A DNA stretch of 64,000 bases from Prado023 sp963697345 (GCA_963697345.1 CAVONS010000007.1:434001-498000); one strand, 5' to 3'. Positions 45,331-54,702 are shown, counted from the stretch's first letter. The notes: generated by a model not told the origin, from the sequence alone. Program-made: numbers and translations.

Positions 45331-45705
45331 ATGTCGCCTTCAGGATATGCAGTGGTTCCCAGAGAGTCGGTACGCCCATCCCGCAGGCTCACGGGGAACG
45401 CGTACCTGGTGCAGTTGGCGTACATCCCGTGGCTGCCGGTCATTCTCGCCCTTTGGTACGTGGTGCTCGTCATGTTCTCCGACGAGCCGGTCGTCAGCGC
45501 CGACCTGTCCGACCAGGGCTTCACCGGACGCCTGGCGAACGTCGCCTTGTACGCGCTGCTCGCCCTGCCCAACTGGGTCGGGGCCGCCTTCGGAGCCAGA
45601 TCGCGGAAGGCCGGCGGCGGCCGGGCCGCCACCATCGCGATGTGGCAGAACCTGACCGTCGGCGCAGTCCTGATGGTCCTCAGCCTGATCCCCCCGTCGG
45701 TGTAG
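45331..45705 (+). CDS. Small two-helix membrane protein
   Basis: The 124-residue protein has hydrophobic segments at about 29-48 (LVQLAYIPWLPVILALWYVV), 66-84 (ANVALYALLALPNWVGAAFG) and 100-118 (IAMWQNLTVGAVLMVLSLIP). The first two contain charged or Pro breaks, so two or three helices are possible. AGAGG lies 8 bases before the ATG, favouring it over the GTG nine bases upstream. No family is recognised. A second small membrane protein gene follows in the same direction. Confidence 0.6.
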   Translation: MSPSGYAVVPRESVRPSRRLTGNAYLVQLAYIPWLPVILALWYVVLVMFSDEPVVSADLSDQGFTGRLANVALYALLALPNWVGAAFGARSRKAGGGRAATIAMWQNLTVGAVLMVLSLIPPSV

Positions 45706-45724
45706 CAACCTCCGCGTTGTTCCA

Positions 45725-45985
45725 GTGTGGCTGCGGTGGGTGAGCGTCTTGTTCGGGTTGGCGTCGGTGCCGTTGCTGTGGGTCGCGGTGATCGACGCAC
45801 ACACCGCCACCCAGATGACTCAACCCAGCGTCATGGTTGATGGACTCATCCTCAGCGCGATCCAGCGCCTCACGTACGCGGTCATCTGCATCGCGATCGC
45901 AGTGCTGGCGGCAGTCTGGTCGATGTTCCCTCGCGGGTACGACGTTCACCAGTCGGAGAGCCCGCTGAGGGAGTACATCCGATAG
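45725..45985 (+). CDS. Small membrane protein
   Basis: The 86-residue ORF has two clear hydrophobic helices: WVSVLFGLASVPLLWVAVI near residues 5-23 and YAVICIAIAVLAAVWSMF near 51-68. It ends with a polar tail. The GTG start has no strong ribosome binding site. It follows the previous gene by 19 bp, so the two may be co-transcribed. No family is recognised. Confidence 0.5.
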   Translation: MWLRWVSVLFGLASVPLLWVAVIDAHTATQMTQPSVMVDGLILSAIQRLTYAVICIAIAVLAAVWSMFPRGYDVHQSESPLREYIR

Positions 45986-46133
45986 TCGCGGCGCCACTGA
46001 GCGTGCGGTCACACCGCCGCGAAGGCGGGCGCCTTCAGGTGGGCGTGGCAGCGCCCCGTAGGACGCGGTATGGCGACGGGGCGGAGGATGGACAAGCAGG
46101 ATCCAGGCTGGCTGCGTATGCCGGCCGTGCTTG

Positions 46134-46388
46134 TCATTGGCCGAGGATGAGGGCCTTCTTCTGTTGAAACTCGGCCTCGGTCAGGATGCCGGCGGCCTTC
46201 AACTCGCCGAGCTGGGCGAGTTGTGCCATCTGGGTGGACATCGGGTCGCCAGCAATGGGCGCTGCGGGGGCCGGCCCGGTGCCGCTCATGGCGTCTTGTG
46301 CGGCCCATCTCTGCTGCTGGCGGCGCTGAACCCGGCCGTGCACGGAGCTGGCCACAGCGACCTTGGCGGCTGTCTTGATCAATCCCAT
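46134..46388 (-). CDS. SHOCT-domain small protein
   Basis: The 84-residue protein begins MGLIKTAAKVAVASSVHGRV and has a Gln/Arg-rich segment. It ends with a SHOCT domain: MAQLAQLGELKAAGILTEAE then FQQKKALILGQ. SHOCT domains are short helical modules found at the ends of many bacterial proteins and are probably oligomerisation or nucleic-acid-linked. It lies 57 bp after a DUF6325 gene, a pairing common in actinobacteria, so the two probably act together. Confidence 0.85.
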   Translation of the reverse strand: MGLIKTAAKVAVASSVHGRVQRRQQQRWAAQDAMSGTGPAPAAPIAGDPMSTQMAQLAQLGELKAAGILTEAEFQQKKALILGQ

Positions 46389-46445
46389 GAGCAGTGCTCC
46401 TCGCCGGTTCGGGGTGGTCTGGGGGGGCAGGGGTTGTTGGCGTAG

Positions 46446-46904
46446 TCAGGCGTCGGTCGGTGCGTCGGACTGCTCGACGCGTTCCAAGGCGTGGAGCAGG
46501 TCGTCCACATCCACCCGGTTCTCGCTGACGACGCGCCCGCCGGCCTCACGCAGAGATGCCAGCATCGGGAGCACCCACAGGTTCTCGAAGATCACCACCG
46601 CGGCGACCGTGCCGGGCTCCAGGGACGCGGCCACAGCGTGCAGATCATCTGTGTCCAGCAACCCGCTGGACGCCCCGGCCAGGACGGCCAGGGTCGGGTC
46701 GTCGGACACCGCCGCCACGTCGATCACCCGGGGCGCGCCCTGCGCGGGACGTTCCACGAACTCGAGGTCCAGGACGTACACCAGGCCCCGATCGACCAGG
46801 TCCAGCAACCCACCGAACGCCTGCGCTGTCACCGCACCAGCGGGGAACTCGACCACCAGGTGGTCAACCGGGCCCAGCACATCAGCAGATTCCACGTCAC
46901 TCAT
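46446..46904 (-). CDS. DUF6325 family protein
   Basis: The 152-residue protein begins MSDVESADVLGPVDHLVVEF. It contains GLVYVLDLEFVERPAQGAP, DLHAVAASLEPGTVAAVVIF and NLWVLPMLASLREAGGRVV, a pattern found in DUF6325 (related to DUF1269) stress-type proteins. The ATG follows GGAGGAG. A longer upstream frame exists but runs into the divergent acyltransferase gene. It pairs with the SHOCT gene downstream; function is unknown. Confidence 0.82.
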   Translation of the reverse strand: MSDVESADVLGPVDHLVVEFPAGAVTAQAFGGLLDLVDRGLVYVLDLEFVERPAQGAPRVIDVAAVSDDPTLAVLAGASSGLLDTDDLHAVAASLEPGTVAAVVIFENLWVLPMLASLREAGGRVVSENRVDVDDLLHALERVEQSDAPTDA

Positions 46905-47072
46905 CAGAACTCCTCCAGTGGCCCAGTTCGAATCGCAGGAGGTTCGTGCGCTTCCTGTGCCGGGGAGGCTAGCAGCCCTCCAACGGGTCGGCATCCGCAT
47001 CAGCGAGCAGCACCACTGCGACCTGCCTAGCGCGCCCGTGCATCCGAGGGCGGGAGATGGCAGGGTGCCCTC

Positions 47073-48536
47073 ATGTCGCGCCTGAGTGCCACGGACGCCT
47101 TCTGGATGAACGCTGAGCCAGCCGGTCCACCTTTCGCGATCGGCGCGCTCGTGGTCCTGGAGGGTCCGGGGCCCAGCCTGTCCGACCTGCGTACCCTGGT
47201 CGCTGATCGGCTCGGTGACGCCGAACGGATGCGCCAGCGGTTGCAGGTCGACCCCAGGGGCCTGCGGCACCCGCGCTGGGTGCCGGCCAAGCCCGATCTG
47301 GACCACCACGTGAGCGCCATGGACCTGCCCGATCCCGGTGATGATGCCCAGCTGGAGCGGGCGGTCTCTGCGCTGCTGTCAGCACCCATGGACTACGACC
47401 GCCCGCTATGGGACCTGACCATGCTCACTGGGCTGCAGCACGGACGGTGGGCAATCGTCTCCCGGCTGCACCACACCGTGGCAGACGGCCACGGCGCGCT
47501 GATGCTCACCGGCCGCCTCATCGACGCCGATCCCGCTGGCACCACCTCGCTCACCGAGGCCCTGGACCAGCTGATCACCGCCCGCGCCGCCGTCCGAGAC
47601 GGTGGCCAGTCGGGGAGCACGCCCGACCCGGTCGACCCGGAGCTCACGCCGTCCGAGGAGCCTGCACCTTCCGGCGATCGGTCCGCAGCCGCACTCCGGG
47701 TGGTCCAGGCCGCCCGGCGGGGTGGCGACCTGGTGGCGGGGGCCCTGGCCACGGCGACGGCAACCGCTGAGTCGCTGCAGAGGTCGGCCGGTGCGGTCGC
47801 CGCGCACCTGCCCGGTACCGCCGGTGTCCTGGCCGGGGACCCCGGCCCGGACCGCACATGGACCACCACGATGGTCCCGATGAGCGACGTCAAGCGGATC
47901 CGCGCCGCGTTCGGCGGCACCGTGAACGACGTCGTGATGGCGCTGATGTCCGGGGCGTACCGTGCGCTGCTCGCCGACCTCGGCGACGACCCCGACCAGG
48001 AGGCGGTGCGTGTCCTGGTTCCCGTGTCCCTGCGCAGCCCGGGGGACCTCTCGGCGAACAACCAGATCAGCGCACTGCTGGTCACCCTGCCCCTGGCCGG
48101 CAGCACCGCCGCCCGATACGCCGATATCCGCGCCCACCTCCAAGCGGTCAAAGACCTCGGCGCCGCCGGGCTGGCCGCACCCGTCCTCGACTCGATCGAC
48201 CGCGTCGTCCCCGCGTTCGTGCAGACCATCGCGGTGCGCCGGTTCACCGGGCAGGTCGGCACCGCCTTCACCGAGACGCTGGTGACCAACGTGCCCGGAC
48301 CCCCCTTCCCGATCTACCTTGCCGGCTGCCGGGCGTGCACCGTGGCTCCGACGATCCCGCTGGGCCAACCCTGGCGGCTCACCACCGGCGTCGTCTCCTA
48401 CGACGGCCAGCTCCACTTCGGGTTCACCGGCGGGCAAGGTATCGGCCAACGCGTCCACCTCGTGGCCGCCGCAGTCCAGCAGACCCTCACCGAACTCAAC
48501 AGCCTCGCCGACCAGCGAGAACCCGGCGGTCGATGA
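47073..48536 (+). CDS. Wax ester synthase/diacylglycerol acyltransferase (WS/DGAT)
   Basis: WS/DGAT enzymes join acyl-CoA to diacylglycerol or fatty alcohols to make storage lipid. The 487-residue protein has the catalytic HHxxxDG in SRLHHTVADGHGALMLTG near residues 130-147. It starts MSRLSATDAFWMNAEPAGPP, typical of the family. Further blocks are GTVNDVVMALMSGAYRALLA, LVPVSLRSPGD and NVPGPPFPIYLAGC. CAGGGT lies 6 bases before the ATG, suggesting a leaderless transcript. It is common in actinobacteria that store triacylglycerol. Confidence 0.95.
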   Translation: MSRLSATDAFWMNAEPAGPPFAIGALVVLEGPGPSLSDLRTLVADRLGDAERMRQRLQVDPRGLRHPRWVPAKPDLDHHVSAMDLPDPGDDAQLERAVSALLSAPMDYDRPLWDLTMLTGLQHGRWAIVSRLHHTVADGHGALMLTGRLIDADPAGTTSLTEALDQLITARAAVRDGGQSGSTPDPVDPELTPSEEPAPSGDRSAAALRVVQAARRGGDLVAGALATATATAESLQRSAGAVAAHLPGTAGVLAGDPGPDRTWTTTMVPMSDVKRIRAAFGGTVNDVVMALMSGAYRALLADLGDDPDQEAVRVLVPVSLRSPGDLSANNQISALLVTLPLAGSTAARYADIRAHLQAVKDLGAAGLAAPVLDSIDRVVPAFVQTIAVRRFTGQVGTAFTETLVTNVPGPPFPIYLAGCRACTVAPTIPLGQPWRLTTGVVSYDGQLHFGFTGGQGIGQRVHLVAAAVQQTLTELNSLADQREPGGR

Positions 48537-49132
48537 ACGCGGCAGGTCCGGCCCGCGGCGCAGGCGTTCTCGAACAGGCTGATATGTGGGCTTGATTCCG
48601 GCCACACGACGCCGACCGCGTCGCATCGCCTCGTACCGTCCCGGTCGCGGCAGTGCGGCATTCCGGTGCCGCGTACCGTCCCGGTCAGCGGCGCTGCCTA
48701 CCGCCGCCTATCGCGCACCCTGGGGCGGCATCAATGCGCCCACTATGACGCGGCTTGACGCGGACCCGGCGAGGCGGTTTGCCTCCGGTCGGCCGGTGAT
48801 CGCTCCGGGCGGGGGCTTGCGCGACGCTCGAGCGGGAGTGCGCCTGCTGACCTGGGGCGTACTCGTCGAGGGTTCGTCTTGTGGCACGCTGCCCGCCGGG
48901 ATGGGAACGGCCCTCATTGACCCGAAGGGTTGTCATTCTCGGGCGTTCTATCGCACAGATCGATGCACACACCGGTCCTTGGCGTGAGTTCAACACCGGC
49001 TACTGCTGCCGTCACCCGACTGCCACCGTCAGTGGATCCTGGAGCGTCGCGTGCAGGCCAGCGGCCGTTCATGTCCCCGGCGCGGAATGCCGATACGCCA
49101 GATGGCGCCGGTGTTCGAGAGGGGGTACGAGC
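48537..49132. other. Long intergenic region before the HD-GYP repeat protein
   Basis: About 600 bp. It holds a direct repeat CGTACCGTCCCGGTC (near 48632 and 48669) but no gene I can support. The HD-GYP frame is open back to 48881, yet its translation before 49133 has no membrane or domain character. The promoter of the repeat protein should lie here. Confidence 0.5.
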
Positions 49133-52100
49133 TTGGGGTCGGACGAGCATCCGAACGCGGGACGGTGGGCCAGCCACCCGCGTGCCTCCGCGATCCTCCG
49201 AACCGTCGCCTGGGTGTCGCCCATCATCATCTCCTCGCTCGTGACGTACTTGATCGCCCGGGCCGTGCCCCGGCCGTACGGCCTCGGCCCGGCGCTGATC
49301 TGGTTCGCGGCGCTCACCGTGGTGGCCACGGGCGTCCTCGTCGTGGTCGACAGGTTGGCCAGGCGTCTGCTCCCACTCGCCGCCCTGCTCCAGCTGTCGC
49401 TGGTCTTCCCCGACCGGGCGCCTTCACGCTTCCAGTCCGCCATGCGAACGCAGACCGTCGAACAGCTCGAGGAACGGGTGGCGGAGATCAAGCGCACCGG
49501 GCTGCCCGATGACCCGGTCCGCGCAGCCGAGGTCCTGATCGAGCTGGTCGCGGCGCTCAGCCAGCACGATCACATCACCCGAGGTCACGCCGACCGGGTG
49601 CGCGCCTACTGCAACATGATCGGCGATGAGCTGAACCTCCGACCCGCGGACCTCGAGATGCTGACCTGGGCCGGTCTGCTCCACGACGTGGGCAAGATCT
49701 TCGTCCCCAAGGAGATCCTGAACAAGCCCGGTCAGCTCACGGACGACGAGTACGAGGTCATCAAGCGGCACGCCGCCCTGGGCGCAGAGCTTTGCGCACC
49801 GTTGCGCGGTTGGCTCGGCGGCTGGGTCGACGGCGTCGGTGAGCACCACGAACGCTGGGACGGCAGGGGGTACCCGGCCGGGCTCGCCGGGGACGAGATC
49901 AGCCTTGCCGCGCGGATCGTCTCGGTTGCCGACGTCTTCGACGTCATCACGAGCGCTCGCTCGTACAAGGCGGCGAATGGTCCTGTCGAGGCCCGCCAGG
50001 AGCTCGCCCGATGCGCCGGAACCCATTTCGACCCCACGGTGGTGCGGGCATTCCTCAACATCTCGTTGGGTCGTCTCCGACTGGCCATGGGTCCGCTGTC
50101 CTGGTTCGCCAATCTCCCGGTGGTCGGCCGAATCCCGCTCAGTCCAGCAGCTGGCGCAGCTGCTGGTGTCGCGGCGACCGCCGCCGTTCTGCTCGCCACG
50201 GGCGTGCTCAGCGAGCCGATCGGAGTGCCCAGCTCCCTGCCGCCCGGGGCCTCGACCGAGATCGTCGCGGTCGTCGAGCCCACGACTCCGGAACCGTCAC
50301 CAACGATGGCTCCCGCCATGCCCCCCGCTGTGGAGCCGACGGCCGCCCCCCTCCGTAGCCCCACCCCGAACGACGAGGCCGCGGCGAGCCCTGAGGACAC
50401 ACCGAACGACAAGGACGTCGCGACGGTGGAAGTCAGGGCCAGCCCACCCGGGCCAGCGTCGCATGTGGTCACGGTCACCCCGACTCCCCATGCCCCGGTG
50501 GCCGTTGATGATGTGGCGGTGGTCGATGAGGACGCCACCATGTCGGGGATCCTGGTGCTGGGCAACGACTCGGATGCTGACGGTGACCCGTTGACCATCA
50601 CCGGGGTGTCGGCCACGGATGGCACCGCCAGCACCGACGGCGTGACCGTCGACTACACCCCGGCACCGGACAGCAACGGCACCCAGACCGTGGACTACAT
50701 CGTCGAGGACAGCACCGGCCAGGTTGGCTCGGCCACGGTAGTGGTCACGGTCAACCCGACCCCCGACGCGCCGGTGGCCGTTGATGATGTGGCGGTGGTC
50801 GATGAGGACGCCACCGTGTCCGGGATCCTGGTGCTGGGCAACGACTCGGATGCTGACGGTGACCCGTTGACCATCACCGGGGTGTCGGCCACGGATGGCA
50901 CCGCCAGCACCGACGGCGTGACCGTCGACTACACCCCGGCACCGGACAGCAGCGGCACCCAGACCGTGGACTACATCGTCGAGGACAGCACCGGCCAGGT
51001 TGGCTCGGCCACGGTAGTGGTCACGGTCAACCCGACCCCCGACGCGCCGGTGGCCGTTGATGATGTGGCGGTGGTCGATGAGGACGCCACCGTGTCGGGG
51101 ATCCTGGTGCTGGGCAACGACTCGGATGCTGACGGTGACCCGCTGACCATCACCGGGGTGTCGGCCACGGATGGCACCGCCAGCACCGACGGCATGACCG
51201 TCGACTACACCCCGGCACCGGACAGCAACGGCACCCAGACCGTGGACTACATCGTCGAGGACAGCACCGGCCAGGTTGGCTCGGCCACGGTAGTGGTCAC
51301 GGTCAACCCGACCCCCGACGCGCCGGTGGCCGTTGATGATGTGGCGGTAGTCGATGAGGACGCCACCGTGTCCGGGATCGTGGTGCTGGGCAACGACTCG
51401 GATGCTGATGGTGACCCGCTGATGGTCGCCATGGTGTCGGCGTTTGGTGGGGTGGCCACTACCGATGGCGTGACCGTCGACTACACCCCGGCACCGGACA
51501 GCAGCGGCACCCAGACCGTGGACTACATCGTCGAGGACAGCACCGGCCAGGTTGGCTCGGCCACGGTAGTGGTCACGGTCAACCCGACCCCCGACGCGCC
51601 GGTGGCCGTTGATGATGTGGCGGTGGTCGATGAGGACGCCACCGTGTCCGGGATCCTGGTGCTGGGCAACGACTCGGATGCTGACGGTGACCCGTTGACC
51701 ATCACCGGGGTGTCGGCCACGGATGGCACCGCCAGCACCGACGGCGTGACCGTCGACTACACCCCGGCACCGGACAGCAGCGGCACCCAGACCGTGGACT
51801 ACATCGTCGAGGACAGCACCGGCCAGGTTGGCTCGGCCACGGTAGTGGTCACGGTCAACCCGACCCCCGACGCGCCGGTGGCCGTTGATGATGTGGCGGT
51901 GGTCGATGAGGACGCCACCGTGTCCGGGATCCTGGTGCTGGGCAACGACTCGGATGCTGACGGTGACCCGTTGACCATCACCGGGGTGTCGGCCACGGAT
52001 GGCACCGCCAGCACCGACGGCGTGACCGTCGACTACACCCCGGCACCGGACAGCAGCGGCACCCAGACCGTGGACTACATCGTCGAGGACAGCACCGGCC

Positions 52101-53515
52101 AGGTTGGCTCGGCCACGGTAGTGGTCACGGCCAACCCGACCCCCGACGCGCCGGTGGCCGTTGATGATGTGGCGGTGGTCGATGAGGACGCCACCGTGTC
52201 GGGGATCCTGGTGCTGGGCAACGACTCGGATGCTGACGGTGACCCGTTGACCATCACCGGGGTGTCGGCCACGGATGGCACCGCCAGCACCGACGGCAGC
52301 ACCGTGAGCTACACCCCGGCCCCGGACAGCACCGGCACCCACACCGTGGACTACACCATCGCCGACGGCACCGGCCAGACCGCGTCAGCCACAGTGGTCG
52401 TCACGGTCAACCCCACCCCCGACGCCCCGGTGGCCGTTGATGATGTGGCGGTAGTCGATGAGGACGCCACCGTGTCCGGGATCCTGGTGCTGGGCAACGA
52501 CTCGGATGCTGACGGTGACCCGCTGACCATCACCGGGGTGTCCTCCACGGATGGCACCGCCAGCACCGACGGCAGCACCGTGAGCTACACCCCGGCCCCG
52601 GACAGCACCGGCACCCAGACCGTGGACTACACCATCGAGGACGGCACCGGCCTGGCCGCGTCAGCGTCGGTGATCATCACGGTCGCCCCCACCCCCGACC
52701 CACCGGTCGCTGGTGATGATGCGTACTCCACCGTCGCCGGGGGGACGCTCACGACCGCCCTTCCCGGCGTTCTGGCCAACGACAGTGACGAGGACGGCGA
52801 CACGCTGACCCCCAGCGTGTCGACACCGCCGACGGGCGGCAGTGTCGCGCTGGCGGTCGACGGTTCGTTCGTGTACACGCCGAACCCGTTGTTCGTCGGG
52901 ACCGACAGCTTCGAGTACACGGTCGATGATGGCAGCGGCCGCACTGACACCGCGACCGTGACGATTCTCGTCAGCAGTTCAAGCTCGGGGACCTCGTTGT
53001 ACTTGGGCACGACTGGCGCGTCGGCCAGCGATTGGGACCTCACGACCACGGCACCGAGCGCCGCCGATCCGGAACCCGACCACGATGGCGACACCCTCGA
53101 AGGCCTGACGATTAGGCAGGGCAACGAGATGCTGTCCAACGCGAATCCGGACGAGTTCCAGCATTGGAGCATGACCACGTCCTCGGACTTGGTCCTGAAC
53201 GGGCCCGTCTCGCTCCGGCTCTGGAGCACCGTCGCACAATTCGAGTCGAGCAAGGCCGTGGACTACTCGATCTGGGTGCTCGACTGCGCCGCCGACGGGA
53301 CAGGCTGCACAACGATCGCCAGCAGCGTGAACGTCCACGTCGACAAGTGGAACGGTGGCGTGGCCGACTGGGTGACTCGCGACATCGTCGTGGGCTCAAT
53401 CGATCACACCATCGTCGCCGGGCGCATGCTCCGCATCCGGTTGATGTGCGACCACGAGGACCTCTGGGTCGCTCTCAGCGGGACACGACCTTCCCAGCTC
53501 CTCGTCACGCAGTAA
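49133..53515 (+). CDS. HD-GYP domain protein fused to tandem Big_9/cadherin-like repeats
   Basis: With the TTG start (GAGGGGG 9-10 bases before) the protein has 1,460 residues. Two or three membrane segments occur at 20-93 (VSPIIISSLVTYLIARAVPR, IWFAALTVVATGVLVVVDRL). An HD-GYP domain follows: LSQHDHITRGHADRVRAYC, GLLHDVGKIFVPKEILNKPG near 180 and GEHHERWDGRGYPAGLAGDE near 236, so both HD and GYP signatures are intact. A membrane helix at about 341-359 (AAGVAATAAVLLATGVLSEP) precedes a Pro/Thr linker. Nine 92-residue repeats occupy 454-1281, each with VLGNDSDADGDPLTITGVSA. A C-terminal domain of about 180 residues closes it. HD-GYP proteins degrade cyclic di-GMP; here the domain would be cytoplasmic and the repeats outside. 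The start is uncertain. Confidence 0.85.
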   Translation: MGSDEHPNAGRWASHPRASAILRTVAWVSPIIISSLVTYLIARAVPRPYGLGPALIWFAALTVVATGVLVVVDRLARRLLPLAALLQLSLVFPDRAPSRFQSAMRTQTVEQLEERVAEIKRTGLPDDPVRAAEVLIELVAALSQHDHITRGHADRVRAYCNMIGDELNLRPADLEMLTWAGLLHDVGKIFVPKEILNKPGQLTDDEYEVIKRHAALGAELCAPLRGWLGGWVDGVGEHHERWDGRGYPAGLAGDEISLAARIVSVADVFDVITSARSYKAANGPVEARQELARCAGTHFDPTVVRAFLNISLGRLRLAMGPLSWFANLPVVGRIPLSPAAGAAAGVAATAAVLLATGVLSEPIGVPSSLPPGASTEIVAVVEPTTPEPSPTMAPAMPPAVEPTAAPLRSPTPNDEAAASPEDTPNDKDVATVEVRASPPGPASHVVTVTPTPHAPVAVDDVAVVDEDATMSGILVLGNDSDADGDPLTITGVSATDGTASTDGVTVDYTPAPDSNGTQTVDYIVEDSTGQVGSATVVVTVNPTPDAPVAVDDVAVVDEDATVSGILVLGNDSDADGDPLTITGVSATDGTASTDGVTVDYTPAPDSSGTQTVDYIVEDSTGQVGSATVVVTVNPTPDAPVAVDDVAVVDEDATVSGILVLGNDSDADGDPLTITGVSATDGTASTDGMTVDYTPAPDSNGTQTVDYIVEDSTGQVGSATVVVTVNPTPDAPVAVDDVAVVDEDATVSGIVVLGNDSDADGDPLMVAMVSAFGGVATTDGVTVDYTPAPDSSGTQTVDYIVEDSTGQVGSATVVVTVNPTPDAPVAVDDVAVVDEDATVSGILVLGNDSDADGDPLTITGVSATDGTASTDGVTVDYTPAPDSSGTQTVDYIVEDSTGQVGSATVVVTVNPTPDAPVAVDDVAVVDEDATVSGILVLGNDSDADGDPLTITGVSATDGTASTDGVTVDYTPAPDSSGTQTVDYIVEDSTGQVGSATVVVTANPTPDAPVAVDDVAVVDEDATVSGILVLGNDSDADGDPLTITGVSATDGTASTDGSTVSYTPAPDSTGTHTVDYTIADGTGQTASATVVVTVNPTPDAPVAVDDVAVVDEDATVSGILVLGNDSDADGDPLTITGVSSTDGTASTDGSTVSYTPAPDSTGTQTVDYTIEDGTGLAASASVIITVAPTPDPPVAGDDAYSTVAGGTLTTALPGVLANDSDEDGDTLTPSVSTPPTGGSVALAVDGSFVYTPNPLFVGTDSFEYTVDDGSGRTDTATVTILVSSSSSGTSLYLGTTGASASDWDLTTTAPSAADPEPDHDGDTLEGLTIRQGNEMLSNANPDEFQHWSMTTSSDLVLNGPVSLRLWSTVAQFESSKAVDYSIWVLDCAADGTGCTTIASSVNVHVDKWNGGVADWVTRDIVVGSIDHTIVAGRMLRIRLMCDHEDLWVALSGTRPSQLLVTQ
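50492..52975 (+). repeat. Nine tandem 276-bp coding repeats (Big_9/cadherin-like)
   Basis: Units begin at 50492, 50768, 51044, 51320, 51596, 51872, 52148, 52424 and 52700, exactly 276 bp apart. Units 2 and 5 look identical, and unit 6 differs from them by one base near 52131. Units 4, 7 and 8 carry local variants, and unit 9 is divergent. Such identity points to recent amplification or ongoing homogenisation by recombination. Confidence 0.95.
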
Positions 53516-54148
53516 CGTCAGGATCGCCCGACAGGGGAACCGCGACGGCCCAGGCAGAGAGCCCTTTCTGCCGACGGAAACCCGACCTGGGCAGCCAACC
53601 TGAAGGTCACCAACGCCCTCAGCCTGCGCTTCGAACTGCATACCGTCGACAGACCCGGCCTTTGCCAGGTCCACCAGCGCCGGCGCATCCTGGACCGACC
53701 AGTATCGCCGCGTCATAGCGCCGCGAGCTGGGCGCCTTCAGGCGGGCTCGGACGCGGATTCCCTGGCGTCGGCGACGGGCCGGTGCCGGCCTTGCGTAGG
53801 GGGAGAGCCCGCCTGACGTCGGACTCCGATCGCGACCCCCTCGCGAGTTGGCCATCCTGATGTGAGGTGCCGGTCGGGGTCCAGAGCGCTGCTTCGCCCA
53901 CTTCTCGTTCGCCGCGGTTCGCAGGGCGCTCCTCCTGGTCCTCGGGGTGGTCGTCGTCGGGCTGGTCGGGGTGGTCGCATCCCGGCCCTGTGGAGGACAA
54001 GCAGAGGGGTCCGCCGCGCTGGGCAGTTACCGGCAGTGTCGCCCCGGGCACATTCCCGGTGTCGTCCTGGGCATGGCAGGCGGGGGGCGGTGGCCAGACG
54101 ATGGAAGTGGCCCCCAAGGGTTGGGGGATCGGTTGAGGGGAGGCCGAG
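53516..54148. other. Long intergenic region after the HD-GYP repeat protein
   Basis: About 630 bp. A plus-strand frame near 53915-53990 reads VRRALLLVLGVVVVGLVGVV, like a membrane helix, but has no convincing start or family. I treat it as possible remnant. The last bases hold GGGGAGG, the ribosome binding site of the next gene. Confidence 0.45.
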
Positions 54149-54702
54149 ATGACCACCAAGTTCGAGAAGCCGTTAGCGGCTTCACAGGTGACGCACGTGG
54201 CGGACATGCCCCCGCTGGAGGTCGTGACTGAGGGCATCCCGCCGCAGGAGCACATCGAGTTCGGGCCTGCGGCCCAGGTGGAGCCGCTCCCGGTGGTCCG
54301 GGATGGATGGGGTCGGATGTGGGCGTGGGCCTTGGCTGGCGTGATGGGGTTGCTGCTGGTGGTCGCGGGGGTCTTCGCGTTCACGCAGTACTCGTCGACA
54401 GGAGACCCGGACCTGACCGTCGTTCCCCCGGTGGGGTCCGACGTTGGTGAGCCGGCGTCCGAGTCGGTCTACTCGGGGCCGCTGGAAGGTCCGGCGCTGC
54501 CGTACATCGCGTACTTGTCGATCCCGGCGATCCCGTCGATCGCTGATATCTCGATCGCGCCGATCCCCGCGATCTCGCCGATGCCGGCGATGTCGATCCC
54601 GTCGATCCCGGACATGTCGATCCCGGACATGTCGATCCCGGACATGTCGATCCCGACATGTCGATCCCGGAGATCTCGATCCCGCCGTTCCCGGAGATGT
54701 GA
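54149..54702 (+). pseudogene. Membrane-anchored SIP-pentapeptide repeat protein with one-base frameshift
   Basis: Residues 1-50 are polar, and one helix (WAWALAGVMGLLLVVAGVFA) lies near 57-77. The outer part becomes a run of Ile/Pro/Ser repeats: LSIPAIPSIADISIAPIPAI then MSIPSI and several MSIPD units, encoded by GACATGTCGATCCCG copies. Between 54655 and 54656 one G is missing from a CCCGGACATG copy. As written, the frame runs on through the Crp gene. Restoring the G gives a 184-residue protein ending EISIPPFPEM. It may be real inactivation, a slippage switch or a base-calling error. No family is recognised. Confidence 0.65.

Noticed and set aside
46905..47309. Longer form of the DUF6325 protein
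   Set aside because: It would overlap the divergent acyltransferase, and a good ribosome binding site precedes the ATG at 46904.
50297..52342. A 681-codon open frame antisense to the Big_9 repeats
   Set aside because: It exists only because the repeated sense codons leave the antisense frame open; it has no start signal, domain or membrane character.
53947..54231. Small membrane protein upstream of the SIP-repeat gene
   Set aside because: One hydrophobic stretch only; the frame overlaps the better-supported gene start at 54149 and has no ribosome binding site.
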